Numbered from the stretch's first letter, positions 35,906 to 45,540 are shown. The stretch: 64,000 nt of DNA from an uncultured Pelagibacteraceae bacterium (GCA_902560685.1 CACEMT010000005.1:1-64000), one strand, 5' to 3'. Program-made: numbers and translations. Notes: a model not told the origin generated them from the letters alone.

Positions 35906-37465
35906 ATGAAATCTAAAAATTTGGTTAAATTTTTGATAACTATTTTATTTGTTTTTTCATCTACACAAACATTTGCAAATACAATTAAATGGTCAATGCA
36001 GGGTGATAGTTTAACACTTGATCCGCATGCTCAAAATGAAGGACCAACAACAATGGTATCAAGACAGATATATGAAGCTTTAGTTACTAGAGGTTTAGAT
36101 ATGTCTATTGGACCACAACTAGCGGAAAGCTGGGAAGCTACAACACCTAAGACTTGGAAATTTAATCTTAGGAAAGATGTAAAGTTTAGCGATGGAACAC
36201 CTATGACATCTGAAGATGTTGTATTTAGTATCTTGAGAGCTCAACAACGAACATCAGACTTTAAAGAATATATAAGCACTATTACATCAGTAAAAGCAAC
36301 TGACGCTTATACAGTTGAAATTCAAACAAGAGAACCAAATCCAATTCTTTTGAACCAATTGTCAAATATATTCGTAATGTCTAAAAAATGGTGCGAAGAA
36401 AATTTTGCAATGGCTCCACAAAACTGGGATGCAGGACAAGAAACATTCTCTGCAACCAATTCAATGGGGACAGGACCATTTAAAATTACTTTAAGAGAGC
36501 CTAATACAAAAACTGTTTTTAAAAAGAATAGTAAATGGTGGGGTGAAGTTGAACACAATATAACTGAGATACACTTACTTCCAATTAAAAATGCTGCAAC
36601 TAGAGTTGCTGCACTATTATCTGGAGAGTTAGATGTTGTAACAGATGCTCCTGTTCAAGACTTAGATCGTATTAGAGCTTCTGGTGCACATAAAGTTCAA
36701 AGTACTCCACAGATGCGTACAATCTTTTTAGGAATGGACCAAGCTGCTGACCAACTTAGAACTGGTAATACTGGTGACAACCCATTTAAGAAAAAAGAGG
36801 TTAGACAAGCTCTTTATCAAGCAATTGATATAGAGGCCATTAAGAAAAAAGTTATGAGAGGTTTAAGTGAACCTGCTGGTATAATTACTTTCCCAGGAGT
36901 TACTGGATACACCAAAGAACTTGATGAAAGATTGCCCTATGATGTTGATGCTGCAAAACAGTTATTAGCTGATGCGGGTTATCCTGATGGTTTTGAAGTA
37001 GAGCTAAGATGTCCTAATGACAGATATGTAAATGACGAAGCAATTTGCACTGCTGTTGTTGGAATGTTAGGGAAAATTGGTGTTAATGTAAGTTTATTTG
37101 CTCAAACTAAAAGCAAACACTTTAAGGAACTTAAAGATAACCAAGGAGACTTTTATATGTTAGGTTGGGGTGTTCCAACTTTAGATAGTCACTACGTATT
37201 TCATTACTTATATGAAACTGGCGCAAGCTGGAACAAAGTTAACTTCAGCGATTCAGAAGTTGATGCTGCGATTAGAGTAATGGAAGGTGAAGTTAATCTA
37301 GATAAAAGAAATGCTGCAATAGCAAATGCTTGGAAAATTGTAAAAGATAACATTGCTTATCTACCTTTACACCACCAAGTAATTTCTTGGGCATCAAAAA
37401 GAAGTGTTGATGTTCCTATAAGACCGAATAATGAACCATTATTCCGTTTTTCTAACGTAAGATAA
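35906..37465 (+). CDS. ABC peptide-type solute-binding protein (family 5)
   Basis: A 519-residue periplasmic binding protein of the DppA/OppA/NikA family. A signal peptide is clear (KFLITILFVFSSTQTFA, cleavage before NTIKW). The family 5 signature appears as LAESWEATTPKTWKFNLRKDVKFSDGTPMTSEDVVFS. It heads an operon with two permeases and a fused ATPase. The ligand (peptide, opine, amine or metal chelate) cannot be read. The ribosome site AGGAGGGG at 35896 is very strong, and a perfect hairpin after the stop would raise its level relative to the permeases. Confidence 0.93.
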   Translation: MKSKNLVKFLITILFVFSSTQTFANTIKWSMQGDSLTLDPHAQNEGPTTMVSRQIYEALVTRGLDMSIGPQLAESWEATTPKTWKFNLRKDVKFSDGTPMTSEDVVFSILRAQQRTSDFKEYISTITSVKATDAYTVEIQTREPNPILLNQLSNIFVMSKKWCEENFAMAPQNWDAGQETFSATNSMGTGPFKITLREPNTKTVFKKNSKWWGEVEHNITEIHLLPIKNAATRVAALLSGELDVVTDAPVQDLDRIRASGAHKVQSTPQMRTIFLGMDQAADQLRTGNTGDNPFKKKEVRQALYQAIDIEAIKKKVMRGLSEPAGIITFPGVTGYTKELDERLPYDVDAAKQLLADAGYPDGFEVELRCPNDRYVNDEAICTAVVGMLGKIGVNVSLFAQTKSKHFKELKDNQGDFYMLGWGVPTLDSHYVFHYLYETGASWNKVNFSDSEVDAAIRVMEGEVNLDKRNAAIANAWKIVKDNIAYLPLHHQVISWASKRSVDVPIRPNNEPLFRFSNVR

Positions 37466-37474
37466 ATTAATCTT

Positions 37475-37506
37475 TTACAAGCCCTTTTTTATAAAAGGGC
37501 TTGTAA
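37475..37506 (+). terminator. Attenuating hairpin between binding protein and permeases
   Basis: A perfect 14-base inverted repeat TTACAAGCCCTTTT / AAAAGGGCTTGTAA around a TTAT loop, ten bases after the binding-protein stop. Its position inside an operon suggests partial termination or protection of the upstream message, the usual way binding proteins outnumber permeases. Confidence 0.8.
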
Positions 37507-37522
37507 GTAAAATTTTCATAAG

Positions 37523-38506
37523 TTGATTAAATATTTTTTTAAGCGTCTGATACAATCCGCCATGGTGATGCTTGTCGTTGCCTTTGTTTCTTTTTCACTA
37601 TTTAATTTCGTAGGAGATCCAATCAATAATATGGTTGGAGAAGAAACATCAGATGAAGAAAGAGCAGAACTTAGAGAAACACTTGGATTAACAGATCCAA
37701 TATATATTCAGTTTTCTAGATTTGTAGTTAATGCTTCAAAAGGTAATTTTGGTATATCTTATCAATTAAAAAGACCAGTTTCAGAGTTAATTTCTGAAAG
37801 ACTACCAGCAACAATCGAGCTTGTTTTAGTCTCGGCCTTAATTGCTCTAGTATCTGGGACTTTATTAGGCGTTTATACAGGCATAAATCGAAAAGGTTTT
37901 TTGAGCGATATAATATTAGCTATTTCCTTGCTGGGTGTCTCACTACCGACATTTGTAATCGGTATATTATTTATTTATCTTTTTGCAGTAATTTTAGGAG
38001 TATTACCTTCTTTTGGTAGAGGAGAAGTTGTTAGTCTTGGCTATTGGACTACAGGTTTTTTAACTCTATCTGGATTAAAAGCTATAATTCTTCCTTCTGT
38101 AACGCTTAGCCTTTTTCAAATGACTTACATCATCAGACTTGTTCGAGCAGAAATGATGGAAATATTGCAAACAGATTATATTAAATTTGCAAGAGCAAGA
38201 GGTATAAGTGAAAAAAGCATTCATTATAAACATGCATTAAAAAATGGATTAATACCTGTAATTACAATTGCAGGAATAAACATTGGTACCTTAATTGCAT
38301 TTTCAATAATTACAGAAACTGTTTTTCAATGGCCAGGTATGGGGTTTTTATTTATCCAAGCTGTTCAATTCGTTGATATACCAATTATGTCTGCATACTT
38401 AGTTTTTATAGCATTTGTTTTTGTAATGATAAATTTCATTGTAGATATTCTATATTACTTCATTGACCCAAGAATTAGAGTTAAAGCGGAGGCAGTAAGT
38501 GGATAA
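37523..38506 (+). CDS. ABC peptide-type permease, DppB-like
   Basis: A 327-residue inner-membrane permease with about six helices. It starts with the family sequence IKYFFKRLIQSAMVMLVVAF, read from a TTG codon. The LGLTDPIYIQFSRFV loop and the EAA-type loop YIKFARARGISEKSIHYKHALKNGLIPV contact the ATPase. It follows the hairpin and overlaps the next permease by eight bases. Confidence 0.93.
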   Translation: MIKYFFKRLIQSAMVMLVVAFVSFSLFNFVGDPINNMVGEETSDEERAELRETLGLTDPIYIQFSRFVVNASKGNFGISYQLKRPVSELISERLPATIELVLVSALIALVSGTLLGVYTGINRKGFLSDIILAISLLGVSLPTFVIGILFIYLFAVILGVLPSFGRGEVVSLGYWTTGFLTLSGLKAIILPSVTLSLFQMTYIIRLVRAEMMEILQTDYIKFARARGISEKSIHYKHALKNGLIPVITIAGINIGTLIAFSIITETVFQWPGMGFLFIQAVQFVDIPIMSAYLVFIAFVFVMINFIVDILYYFIDPRIRVKAEAVSG

Positions 38507-39425
38507 TAAAAATTTAACATTGTTTAATAGAATCAAAGATAGTGATATTTATTTCAGTTTTATAAAATCACCTACTGCTATACTTTCTACTTTAATCTTA
38601 ATTATAATTTTCTTTTGTTCTTTTTTTGTTGAATTAGTAACACCATATAATCCATTTGATCCATCATCATTATCTTTAATGGAAGCATTCACACCACCTT
38701 CGTGGACTGAAGAAGGTCTTTCTAAATTTATTTTAGGTACTGATGGTCAAGGTAGAGATATGTTAGCGACAATTCTTTATGGATCGCGAATTTCATTAAT
38801 TGTAGGTTTTTCTGCAGTTATATTTGCTTTAGTTTTAGGGGTAGGATTAGGTTTAAGTGCAGGATATTTTGGTGGAAAATATGAAATGATTGTTATGAGA
38901 TTAACAGATGTACAATTAACCGTCCCAAGCATTCTAATGGCTCTTTTAGTTGATGGAATTGCTCGTGGAATAATTTCAAGAGAATTACATGATGAAATGG
39001 CAATTTATGTTTTAATTTTTGCAATTGGAATTTCTGAGTGGCCTCAGTTTGCAAGAGTATCAAGAGCTGCGACTCTAGTAGAAAAAAATAAAGATTATGT
39101 TTCTGCTTCAACAATTATTGGCGTTTCAAATATAATTATTATGTTTAAACATATTTTACCAAATATAATGAGACCAGTTCTAGTAATCGGAACAATAGGG
39201 CTTGCTCTTGCAATAATAGCTGAAGCAACTTTAAGTTTTTTAGGAGTAGGCGTTCCTCCTACAACACCTTCATTAGGTACATTAATTAGATTAGGTAATG
39301 ATTTTTTATTTTCTGGTGAATGGTGGATTACATTTTTTCCAGCAATATTTTTAGTAATATTAGCATTTTCAATTAATCTTTTAGGAGATTGGATGAGAGA
39401 TACTCTTAATCCAAAACTTAACTAA
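38499..39425 (+). CDS. ABC peptide-type permease, DppC-like
   Basis: A 308-residue permease, starting at GTG and overlapping its partner by eight bases. The DppC-type marks are FILGTDGQGRDMLATILYGSRISLIVG and the ATPase-facing loop KDYVSASTIIGVSNIIIMFKHILPNIMRPV. It has about six transmembrane helices. It ends in TAATG shared with the ATPase gene. Confidence 0.93.
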   Translation: MDNKNLTLFNRIKDSDIYFSFIKSPTAILSTLILIIIFFCSFFVELVTPYNPFDPSSLSLMEAFTPPSWTEEGLSKFILGTDGQGRDMLATILYGSRISLIVGFSAVIFALVLGVGLGLSAGYFGGKYEMIVMRLTDVQLTVPSILMALLVDGIARGIISRELHDEMAIYVLIFAIGISEWPQFARVSRAATLVEKNKDYVSASTIIGVSNIIIMFKHILPNIMRPVLVIGTIGLALAIIAEATLSFLGVGVPPTTPSLGTLIRLGNDFLFSGEWWITFFPAIFLVILAFSINLLGDWMRDTLNPKLN

Positions 39426-41107
39426 TGACATTTTTAAAAATAAATAATTTAAGTGTTAACTATGAAATGCGAAGAGAAACAGTTTATGCAGCAAAAAAAG
39501 TAAATATAAATGTAGAAAAAGGTGAAATACTCGGTCTAGTTGGAGAATCTGGATCAGGGAAAAGCACAGTAGGTAATGCAATAATTAATCTTATAGATGA
39601 GCCTGGCAAAGTATCTGGTGGATCAATAATTTTAGATGGAACTGATATTTATGAAAATCCAGAGAATATTCTTAAATTAAGAGGAAAAAAAATAGGTCTT
39701 ATTTTTCAAGACCCTCAAACCTCTTTAAATCCTATACTTACAATAGGTGAACAATTAATTGAAACAATTCAAACTCATTTGAAATTAACTACTGAAGAAG
39801 CAAAAAATAAAGCTGTTAGCTTATTAAAGGAAGTTGGAATAAAAGATGCCGAAACTAGATTTAATAACTATCCGCACCAATTTTCAGGTGGAATGAGACA
39901 AAGAGTTGTTATTTCATTGGCTCTTTGTTGTGAGCCTGAGCTCCTTATTGCTGATGAGCCTACAACAGCACTAGATGTTTCAATACAATCTCAAATTTTA
40001 GATTTAATTAAAAGATTAACCAAAGAAAGAAATTTAGCAGTTATATTAATTACTCATGACATGGGTGTTATCTCCGAAACAACAAGTAGAGTGGCAGTAA
40101 TGAAAAATGGAGATTTAGTTGAAATTGGACCAACTAAAGAAATACTAACTAAACCGAAAGAGATTTATACAAAAGCACTTGTAAGCTCAGTTCCTCCTAC
40201 AAATAAAAAAATAAATAGATTTAAAATTATTGAAAAGGAAAATAAAGCTAAAGGCGAAACAAATATTAAAATTTTAAATAGATGGACAAAAAAAGAAATT
40301 ATTGATCAGGATCTAGTTAAGATTAAAAATTTAAGCAAAACATTTGATGATAATTTTTTTACAGAAAGTACTAAAAACTCTGTAATGGCCGTAGACGATG
40401 TATCATTTAATATAAAAGAAGGAGAATCATTTGGTTTAGTGGGAGAAAGTGGTAGTGGAAAATCAACAATCGCAAAAATGATAGTAAATTTATATAGCCC
40501 AAGTGCAGGAGATATTGATTTTGATAATGTTTGTATAACAAAAATTAAAGGTAATAAAGAAATGATGAAATTTAGAAAACAAATACAAATGATATTTCAA
40601 GATCCATACTCTTCATTAAATGGTAGATTAAAAGTTAAAGATATAGTTGCTGAACCAATTAAACTTCACAATCCCTCAATAAGTACAAAAGATATAGATA
40701 GTTATATTTATGATTTATTAGAGTCAGTTGAACTAACTCAACAATCAGCTGAAAGATATCCTCATGAATTTTCAGGAGGTCAAAGACAAAGAATATCTAT
40801 TGCAAGAGCTCTTGCTACTCAACCTAGACTTCTTGTTTGTGATGAACCAACCTCAGCTTTAGATGTAAGTATCCAAGCACAAATATTAAATTTATTGAAA
40901 GATTTACAAGAACAATTAAATTTGACAATATTATTTATTAGTCATGATTTACCTGTTGTAAGACAAATGTGTGATCGAATAGCTGTTTTAAAAAATGGAA
41001 AACTTTGTGAGATATCAAAAACTGAAGAGTTATTTAAAAACCCATCTCACGATTATACAAAAGAATTACTTAAGTTAATGCCAAAAATAGAATCAATTTA
41101 CAATTAA
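39425..41107 (+). CDS. Fused double ABC ATPase, DppD-DppF type
   Basis: A 560-residue protein with two complete ATPase domains in one chain. Walker A is GESGSGKST in both (about residues 41 and 341). The signatures are [15 protein letters not shown] and [15 protein letters not shown], with two Walker B segments [12 protein letters not shown] and [12 protein letters not shown]. Each half ends with the oligopeptide-type C-terminal extension ([12 protein letters not shown] at the end). The fusion replaces separate DppD and DppF genes. It energises the importer encoded upstream. Confidence 0.94.
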   Translation: MTFLKINNLSVNYEMRRETVYAAKKVNINVEKGEILGLVGESGSGKSTVGNAIINLIDEPGKVSGGSIILDGTDIYENPENILKLRGKKIGLIFQDPQTSLNPILTIGEQLIETIQTHLKLTTEEAKNKAVSLLKEVGIKDAETRFNNYPHQFSGGMRQRVVISLALCCEPELLIADEPTTALDVSIQSQILDLIKRLTKERNLAVILITHDMGVISETTSRVAVMKNGDLVEIGPTKEILTKPKEIYTKALVSSVPPTNKKINRFKIIEKENKAKGETNIKILNRWTKKEIIDQDLVKIKNLSKTFDDNFFTESTKNSVMAVDDVSFNIKEGESFGLVGESGSGKSTIAKMIVNLYSPSAGDIDFDNVCITKIKGNKEMMKFRKQIQMIFQDPYSSLNGRLKVKDIVAEPIKLHNPSISTKDIDSYIYDLLESVELTQQSAERYPHEFSGGQRQRISIARALATQPRLLVCDEPTSALDVSIQAQILNLLKDLQEQLNLTILFISHDLPVVRQMCDRIAVLKNGKLCEISKTEELFKNPSHDYTKELLKLMPKIESIYN

Positions 41108-41116
41108 GGAGGAAAA

Positions 41117-41509
41117 ATGCCAATGTTTAAACCAATCTTAGAAAATGAAGCTAAAGGAAAAGTCAAAGAAGTTTTTGATGAGATAAAAAGTACAAGAAAA
41201 ATTACGGAAATTCCAAATTTTTGGAAATATATTGCAAACAGCCCAGAAACTTTGGAAAGAACTTGGAATTCAACTTCTCAAGTTATGAAACCAGGTGCAT
41301 TAGATGCCGTAACAAAAGAGTTAATTTATGTTGCAGTTTCAATGACTAATAGTTGTGAGTATTGTACTAAATCTCATACAGCTGCTGCAAAGAAAAAAGG
41401 TGCAACAGAAGAGATGATTAAGGAAATGATCGATGTTATGGGTATAGCCAATCAAAATAATAAATTAGTTGAAGCTTACGGTGTTGAAGTTGATGAAATT
41501 TATAAGTGA
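41117..41509 (+). CDS. AhpD-like carboxymuconolactone decarboxylase-family protein
   Basis: A 130-residue all-helical protein with the AhpD redox motif CEYCTKSH and downstream His, suggesting peroxidase or disulfide reductase chemistry. It has an AAGGAGG ribosome site (41106-41112) overlapping the ATPase stop. It appears to be the last gene of the peptide ABC operon, although its link with the transport substrate is unknown. Confidence 0.85.
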   Translation: MPMFKPILENEAKGKVKEVFDEIKSTRKITEIPNFWKYIANSPETLERTWNSTSQVMKPGALDAVTKELIYVAVSMTNSCEYCTKSHTAAAKKKGATEEMIKEMIDVMGIANQNNKLVEAYGVEVDEIYK

Positions 41510-41519
41510 TTAATAAAAT

Positions 41520-42080
41520 TTATTTTATAATTTTGTATTCAAAGTTTTGAGTAGTTTCGTTTACTTGTAGTTCTTCAGCTCCATTTCTTAAATGAAAATT
41601 TCGAGCCATTTCTGTAAGAGGTGATAAAGTAACCAATCTATTCAGGTGGTTAGACTTTTTTATAACTTTAAAAACTTCTTTAACTATTAATTTTCCTCCA
41701 CCTTTTTTTGTTGACCAAACAGTATAAGCTATTGCTATTTTACCAATTTTTTGACTTCTCTGAGCACTTTGTAAAAATGCATCTTTACTTAAAAGATCTA
41801 ATTCTTTTACAGTTTTAGGTATTTTATTTGTAAAAGCAAAACACATAACTGCGTGAATTTCGTCTTTATATTTAACTCCGTAAATTTTTCTTCCATAACT
41901 AGTTCTAAAATCATTGTCTAGTTCTGGTCTAACAGGATCTTTTGATATATCACACTCTTTAAGTTCAATTAATTCTGCTCCCTTTATCCATCCAAAGAAG
42001 CTTTGAACATTTTTTTTTATCTCACTTTTACCTTTCCTTAGGCGAGCTTTAATTCGATATTTATCTATTTCTATTGACAT
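41520..42080 (-). CDS. Possible GNAT-like protein
   Basis: A 186-residue protein that I only tentatively place in the GNAT-like fold. The centre IYGVKYKDEIHAVMCFAF resembles the GNAT beta-hairpin, and the C-terminal VTLSPLTEMARNFHLRNGAEEL resembles the late helix-strand of acetyltransferases. There is no clear acetyl-CoA loop (Q/RxxGxG/A); AQRSQKIGKIAIAY is only loosely similar. It is Lys-rich and monocistronic, facing the AhpD-like gene. The function is unassigned. Confidence 0.55.
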   Translation of the reverse strand: MSIEIDKYRIKARLRKGKSEIKKNVQSFFGWIKGAELIELKECDISKDPVRPELDNDFRTSYGRKIYGVKYKDEIHAVMCFAFTNKIPKTVKELDLLSKDAFLQSAQRSQKIGKIAIAYTVWSTKKGGGKLIVKEVFKVIKKSNHLNRLVTLSPLTEMARNFHLRNGAEELQVNETTQNFEYKIIK

Positions 42081-42160
42081 AATAATTTACTAAATACTTT
42101 TCTTTAATTTTTAATGACAATGCTATTTGATAAAAACAGCTATGCAATTTTTGATTTAAT

Positions 42161-43075
42161 CTAATCTATTGGGTAATTCCAAGCATCTCCACCAACAACT
42201 TTTGATATAGCAGAGAAATCTTTATTGTCATTTCCTTCTTCACAAAATTTATCATAAATTTCCAAAGCCATTTTTGCAAGAGGAGTTGAAGCATTTACTT
42301 GTTTTGCACACTCGTTAGCTAATTTTAAATCTTTATTCATCATTCCAGCTGAAAATCCTGGACGATAATTATTATTTGATGGAGTTCCATCAATTAAACC
42401 AGGTAGAGGAGGATAAACTGAAATTGGCCAACTATTTCCTGAAGCATTTTTCATTATCTCGTGAACTTTTTTGATATCTATGTTTAATCTTTTTGCTAGC
42501 ATAAGTGACTCTGAAGCAGCAATCATAGTAATTCCTAAAGACATGTTGTTACAAATTTTTGCTCCATTACCACTTCCAAGATCTCCAGCATGGAATATAT
42601 TTTTTCCCATTATTTTTAATAAGGGTAGAGCAATATCAAAAGCTTCTTTGGTTCCGCCAACCATGATATTCAAAGTTGCTTTTTCTGCACCCATGACACC
42701 TCCGCTCACAGGAGCATCGATCATTTTAATTCCTTTTTCTTTAGCTTTTTTACCTATTTCAATTGAAGTCTGAATATCAATTGTAGAACAATCAATAAGA
42801 AGACAATTTTTAGAAACTTTATTAATTATACCTTTTTCTCCTAAATAAACTTCTTTTGAATTTTTACCTTCAGGAAGCATTGTGATTACAGTTGTTACTT
42901 CATTTGTAATTAAATCATCTAAGTTTTCTATAACATCTAATTTTTTTTCTTTTGCTTTTTCAATCATATTTTTTGAAACATCAAAAACTTTAACTTTTTT
43001 CCCCGCTTTAACTAAATTATTTGCCATTGGGTTTCCCATATTACCAACTCCAATGAACGCTACTTGTTCAGACAT
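42161..43075 (-). CDS. 3-hydroxyisobutyrate dehydrogenase-family protein
   Basis: A 304-residue beta-hydroxyacid dehydrogenase. The NAD(P) site is FIGVGNMGNPMANNLVKAGK, substrate block DAPVSGGVMGAEKATLNIMVGG, and the catalytic Lys is in GSGNGAKICNNM. It closes the ten-gene minus operon that starts at 46140. Candidates are valine degradation (MmsB) or tartronate semialdehyde reduction. The sequence by eye does not decide. The ATG has an AAGGAG site. Confidence 0.9.
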   Translation of the reverse strand: MSEQVAFIGVGNMGNPMANNLVKAGKKVKVFDVSKNMIEKAKEKKLDVIENLDDLITNEVTTVITMLPEGKNSKEVYLGEKGIINKVSKNCLLIDCSTIDIQTSIEIGKKAKEKGIKMIDAPVSGGVMGAEKATLNIMVGGTKEAFDIALPLLKIMGKNIFHAGDLGSGNGAKICNNMSLGITMIAASESLMLAKRLNIDIKKVHEIMKNASGNSWPISVYPPLPGLIDGTPSNNNYRPGFSAGMMNKDLKLANECAKQVNASTPLAKMALEIYDKFCEEGNDNKDFSAISKVVGGDAWNYPID

Positions 43076-43096
43076 ATTTTTCTCCTTATAAAAAAT

Positions 43097-43432
43097 TTAA
43101 TTTACTTTACCCAGTAAATTTACAATTAAGACTCCCGCAATGATCAAAATAATTCCAATTAAACCATATGCATTTGGCATTTGATTATATTTAATAATTC
43201 CAAAAATTAGTATTGATGCGACTGTAACCGCACTGTAAGTGGCATATGCAAAACCAACTGGAATTGCATACATTCCCTTTGCAAGCGAAAACATTGTTAC
43301 ACACATTAAAAGTATACAAGCGACAGAGGGTGTAAGTTTTGTAAATCCATCAGAAATTTTCGCAAGGCTGTTTGCAGTTATTCCACAAGATATTGCAATG
43401 AATAAAAAAATATATCCCGTTAATGGTTTCAT
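43097..43432 (-). CDS. SMR-family membrane protein lacking the canonical Glu
   Basis: A 111-residue four-helix protein clearly of the small multidrug resistance family (AKISDGFTKLTPSV, AYATYSAVTVASILIFG, GVLIVNLLGK). The Glu in helix 1 that couples protons and substrate in EmrE (E14) is Gly at the aligned position, and Trp63 is Tyr. It overlaps its paralogue by one base, so the two probably form a heterodimer. Its function is probably not EmrE-type cation antiport. Confidence 0.85.
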   Translation of the reverse strand: MKPLTGYIFLFIAISCGITANSLAKISDGFTKLTPSVACILLMCVTMFSLAKGMYAIPVGFAYATYSAVTVASILIFGIIKYNQMPNAYGLIGIILIIAGVLIVNLLGKVN

Positions 43433-43767
43433 TAATTGGCTTTTCCTAACAAATTAACAATTAAAACTCCAGCTATAATTAAAGCAAGACCTAACATGGT
43501 ATAAAGATCCGGGATCTGTTTAAATTTATACATACCAACAATTGTAGTTGCAATAATACACAAACCGGCGAAAGAAGCATAAGTTATTCCAACTGGAATT
43601 GATTTCATAACAAGAGACAACGTATACATACATCCAACAATAGTTACTGCAGTTATAATACTTGGTAACAATACTGTGAAACCTTGAGCACCTTTAGCAA
43701 AACCATTTGATGCAGTCCCTAAAACAACCGCTATGATTAAAATTATATAAGCTGATATATTACTCAC
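43432..43767 (-). CDS. SMR-family membrane protein lacking the canonical Glu (partner)
   Basis: A 111-residue SMR paralogue of the adjacent protein with the same terminal GVLIVNLLGKAN. Helix 1 reads IILIIAVVLGTASNGFAKGAQGF, placing Gly at the EmrE Glu14 position. The AYAxWSG motif is TYASFAG. Tandem SMR genes usually encode opposing subunits of a heterodimer. Both partners lacking Glu points to a different substrate or mechanism. Confidence 0.85.
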   Translation of the reverse strand: MSNISAYIILIIAVVLGTASNGFAKGAQGFTVLLPSIITAVTIVGCMYTLSLVMKSIPVGITYASFAGLCIIATTIVGMYKFKQIPDLYTMLGLALIIAGVLIVNLLGKAN

Positions 43768-43782
43768 AAATAAAGATTATTA

Positions 43783-44004
43783 TTAATTAGTAATTTTATC
43801 TACAAATTTTTTTGTTGGCGGGCCTACAACTAGAGATGTAATTATTGCTATTGGCAAACTTACTGACCATGCTTTTAAAAATCTTTGAATATATTCATTA
43901 TCCATTCCAGTATTAATATAAGTAATAATTAAGGTCATAAACAAGCTCATTCCAAAACCCATAATTAAAATGAAAATAAAATTAGAATATTTTTTTTTGA
44001 ACAT
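43783..44004 (-). CDS. DUF2798 membrane protein
   Basis: A 73-residue protein with two predicted helices (FIFILIMGFGMSLFMTLIITYINTG; FLKAWSVSLPIAIITSLVVGP), ending VVGPPTKKFVDKI, as in the DUF2798 family. Its role is unknown. It lies 15 bases upstream of the SMR pair, in the same operon. Confidence 0.8.
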   Translation of the reverse strand: MFKKKYSNFIFILIMGFGMSLFMTLIITYINTGMDNEYIQRFLKAWSVSLPIAIITSLVVGPPTKKFVDKITN

Positions 44005-44016
44005 TTTTTTACCAGT

Positions 44017-44250
44017 TTATAAATGAAATATTAAAAAATAAAAATAAATTATCCACGAAATAAAACATGCTAATGTAACAAATAAAATAGTTATTCCTGT
44101 TGTTGTATCATTATTGTATTTTTTATTTACTTTTTTTCTCCAACTTTCTGGATACAACGGAAGTGTGAATGCATAAATGATTAAAAATAAATTAAATGCA
44201 GTAACAACTATACAAAAAAAAAATAACTGATCCATTATTTTTTGGACCAA
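44017..44250 (-). CDS. Unrecognised two-helix membrane protein
   Basis: A 77-residue protein I do not recognise. Two hydrophobic segments (LFFFCIVVTAFNLFLIIYAFTL; TTGITILFVTLACFISWIIYFYFLIF) flank a basic hydrophilic loop YPESWRKKVNKKYNND. It overlaps the HCCA isomerase-like gene by 16 bases and precedes the DUF2798 gene by 12, so it is translated within the operon. Confidence 0.7.
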   Translation of the reverse strand: MVQKIMDQLFFFCIVVTAFNLFLIIYAFTLPLYPESWRKKVNKKYNNDTTTGITILFVTLACFISWIIYFYFLIFHL

Positions 44251-44825
44251 TTTATAGCATCTTCCATTCTATCGTCTCCCCAAAAGATCTCATTATTAAC
44301 TATAAATGATGGACTGCCAAAAACTTTATTGTTACGTGCGCTATCTGTATTTGCCAAAAATTCTTTTTCTATTCCTTCTGAATTTGCATTTAAAATGACT
44401 TTATCTTTATCTAGTTTTAGTTCGGAACATATTTCAGAAATATTAGGTTCTACTGCAGGCTCTTTATTTTCTTGAAACCATCTTTTGTAAGTGAGTCTTA
44501 CATAATCAACTCCCCAACCTTCTTTTAAACCAAGTATTGCAAGTTTATTTGCTAGGTCAAATTGAGTTAACGGGTAAGGAACAGGAGTTTTTGCAGAAAA
44601 ACCATAACCTTCTGCTCTTCTTTCAATATCTCTCCACATGTAATCAACTTTACTTTTTTTATCATCTGGAAAAGGATGATTATTCATTTCATTCATTATT
44701 ATTCTTACACTGAATGGTTTCCAATTAAATTTTACACCATGTTTTTTTTCAACATCTAAAATTCTTGTTACAGAAAGATATGTATATGTGCTTCCAATGG
44801 AAAAATAAAAATCAATATTACTCAT
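44235..44825 (-). CDS. 2-Hydroxychromene-2-carboxylate isomerase-like DsbA-family protein
   Basis: A 196-residue thioredoxin-fold protein of the kappa-GST/HCCA isomerase type. The active Ser lies in IDFYFSIGSTYTYLSVTRI in place of a CxxC. NWKPFSVRIIMNEMNNHPFP and VFGSPSFIVNNEIFWGDDRM are typical. Known relatives isomerise ring-fission products with glutathione, though the real substrate here is unknown. It abuts the VOC gene with no spacer. Confidence 0.88.
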   Translation of the reverse strand: MSNIDFYFSIGSTYTYLSVTRILDVEKKHGVKFNWKPFSVRIIMNEMNNHPFPDDKKSKVDYMWRDIERRAEGYGFSAKTPVPYPLTQFDLANKLAILGLKEGWGVDYVRLTYKRWFQENKEPAVEPNISEICSELKLDKDKVILNANSEGIEKEFLANTDSARNNKVFGSPSFIVNNEIFWGDDRMEDAINWSKK

Positions 44826-45209
44826 TTAATTTAAAACGCATCTAGCTGTAATTTTATTACCATCATGATCACGTACATAACCATAATAATTTCCATCTGA
44901 TCTTGGTCCTGGTGCCCCTTCATCAATAGCACCATTTTCTAACGCTGTTTTATGAAATTTATCTACAGCCTCTTTCGTTTGAGCTGCTAAAGCAACCATT
45001 GTACCGTTGCCTGCTGTTGCATTTTCTTTATTATGAGGTTTTATAATATAAAACTTTGCTCCATCATCTTCACTGAAACCATATCCAATATATCTTTCTG
45101 TAATTTTGACTCGTTTCATTTCAAGATGAGCTAATATAGCATCATAAAACTTACTTGCTTTTTCAAGATCATTAGTCCCAACCATTACAAAACCAATTGC
45201 TTTATTCAT
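44826..45209 (-). CDS. VOC-family glyoxalase/dioxygenase-like protein
   Basis: A 127-residue single-domain VOC protein. It opens AIGFVMVGTNDLEKASKFYDAIL and has a GDGxxVAL-type segment GNGTMVALAAQ and the late DHDGNKITARC. This metalloenzyme fold covers glyoxalase I, dioxygenases and fosfomycin resistance proteins, and the role here is open. The start is set at the ATG at 45209; the track's TTG at 45215 adds two residues. Confidence 0.88.
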   Translation of the reverse strand: MNKAIGFVMVGTNDLEKASKFYDAILAHLEMKRVKITERYIGYGFSEDDGAKFYIIKPHNKENATAGNGTMVALAAQTKEAVDKFHKTALENGAIDEGAPGPRSDGNYYGYVRDHDGNKITARCVLN

Positions 45210-45218
45210 TAACAATCT

Positions 45219-45539
45219 TTACTTAGGCATTGGTGTTGCGCCAGTTTCTAAAGCAATTATCTTACCGTCTTTATACTTATAAACTGCCATTACAGCTTCA
45301 ACATTTCCATCATCAAATGTTACGAATGCATGGTGTATTCCAACTTCATTATTTTCATAAACAATTCTTGTTTTATCTTGTTTAATGTCACCACTCATCG
45401 CCCATTTAATTACATCAGATTTACTTAAAGAATTTCCTGATTTATGCATTGTAAATTTAAAATCATCATGCAAAAGTTCATTCATAGCTGCTTCATCTTT
45501 ATTTGTCATTGCAGCACTATATTTTTCTAAAATAGACAT
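45219..45539 (-). CDS. NTF2/SnoaL-like protein
   Basis: A 106-residue small alpha/beta-cone protein. It starts with a helix of the type ILEKYSAAMTNKDEAAMNELLHDDFKF. It then shows strands ending YENNEVGIHHAFVTFDDGN and AVYKYKDGKIIALETGATPM. SnoaL-like proteins act as isomerases or bind small ligands. One base separates it from the DUF1330 gene. The substrate is unknown. Confidence 0.85.
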   Translation of the reverse strand: MSILEKYSAAMTNKDEAAMNELLHDDFKFTMHKSGNSLSKSDVIKWAMSGDIKQDKTRIVYENNEVGIHHAFVTFDDGNVEAVMAVYKYKDGKIIALETGATPMPK

Positions 45540-45540
45540 A

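Noticed and set aside
43239-43457. Plus-strand ORF opposite the SMR pair
   Set aside because: Antisense to two well-supported SMR genes; hydrophobicity is a mirror effect.
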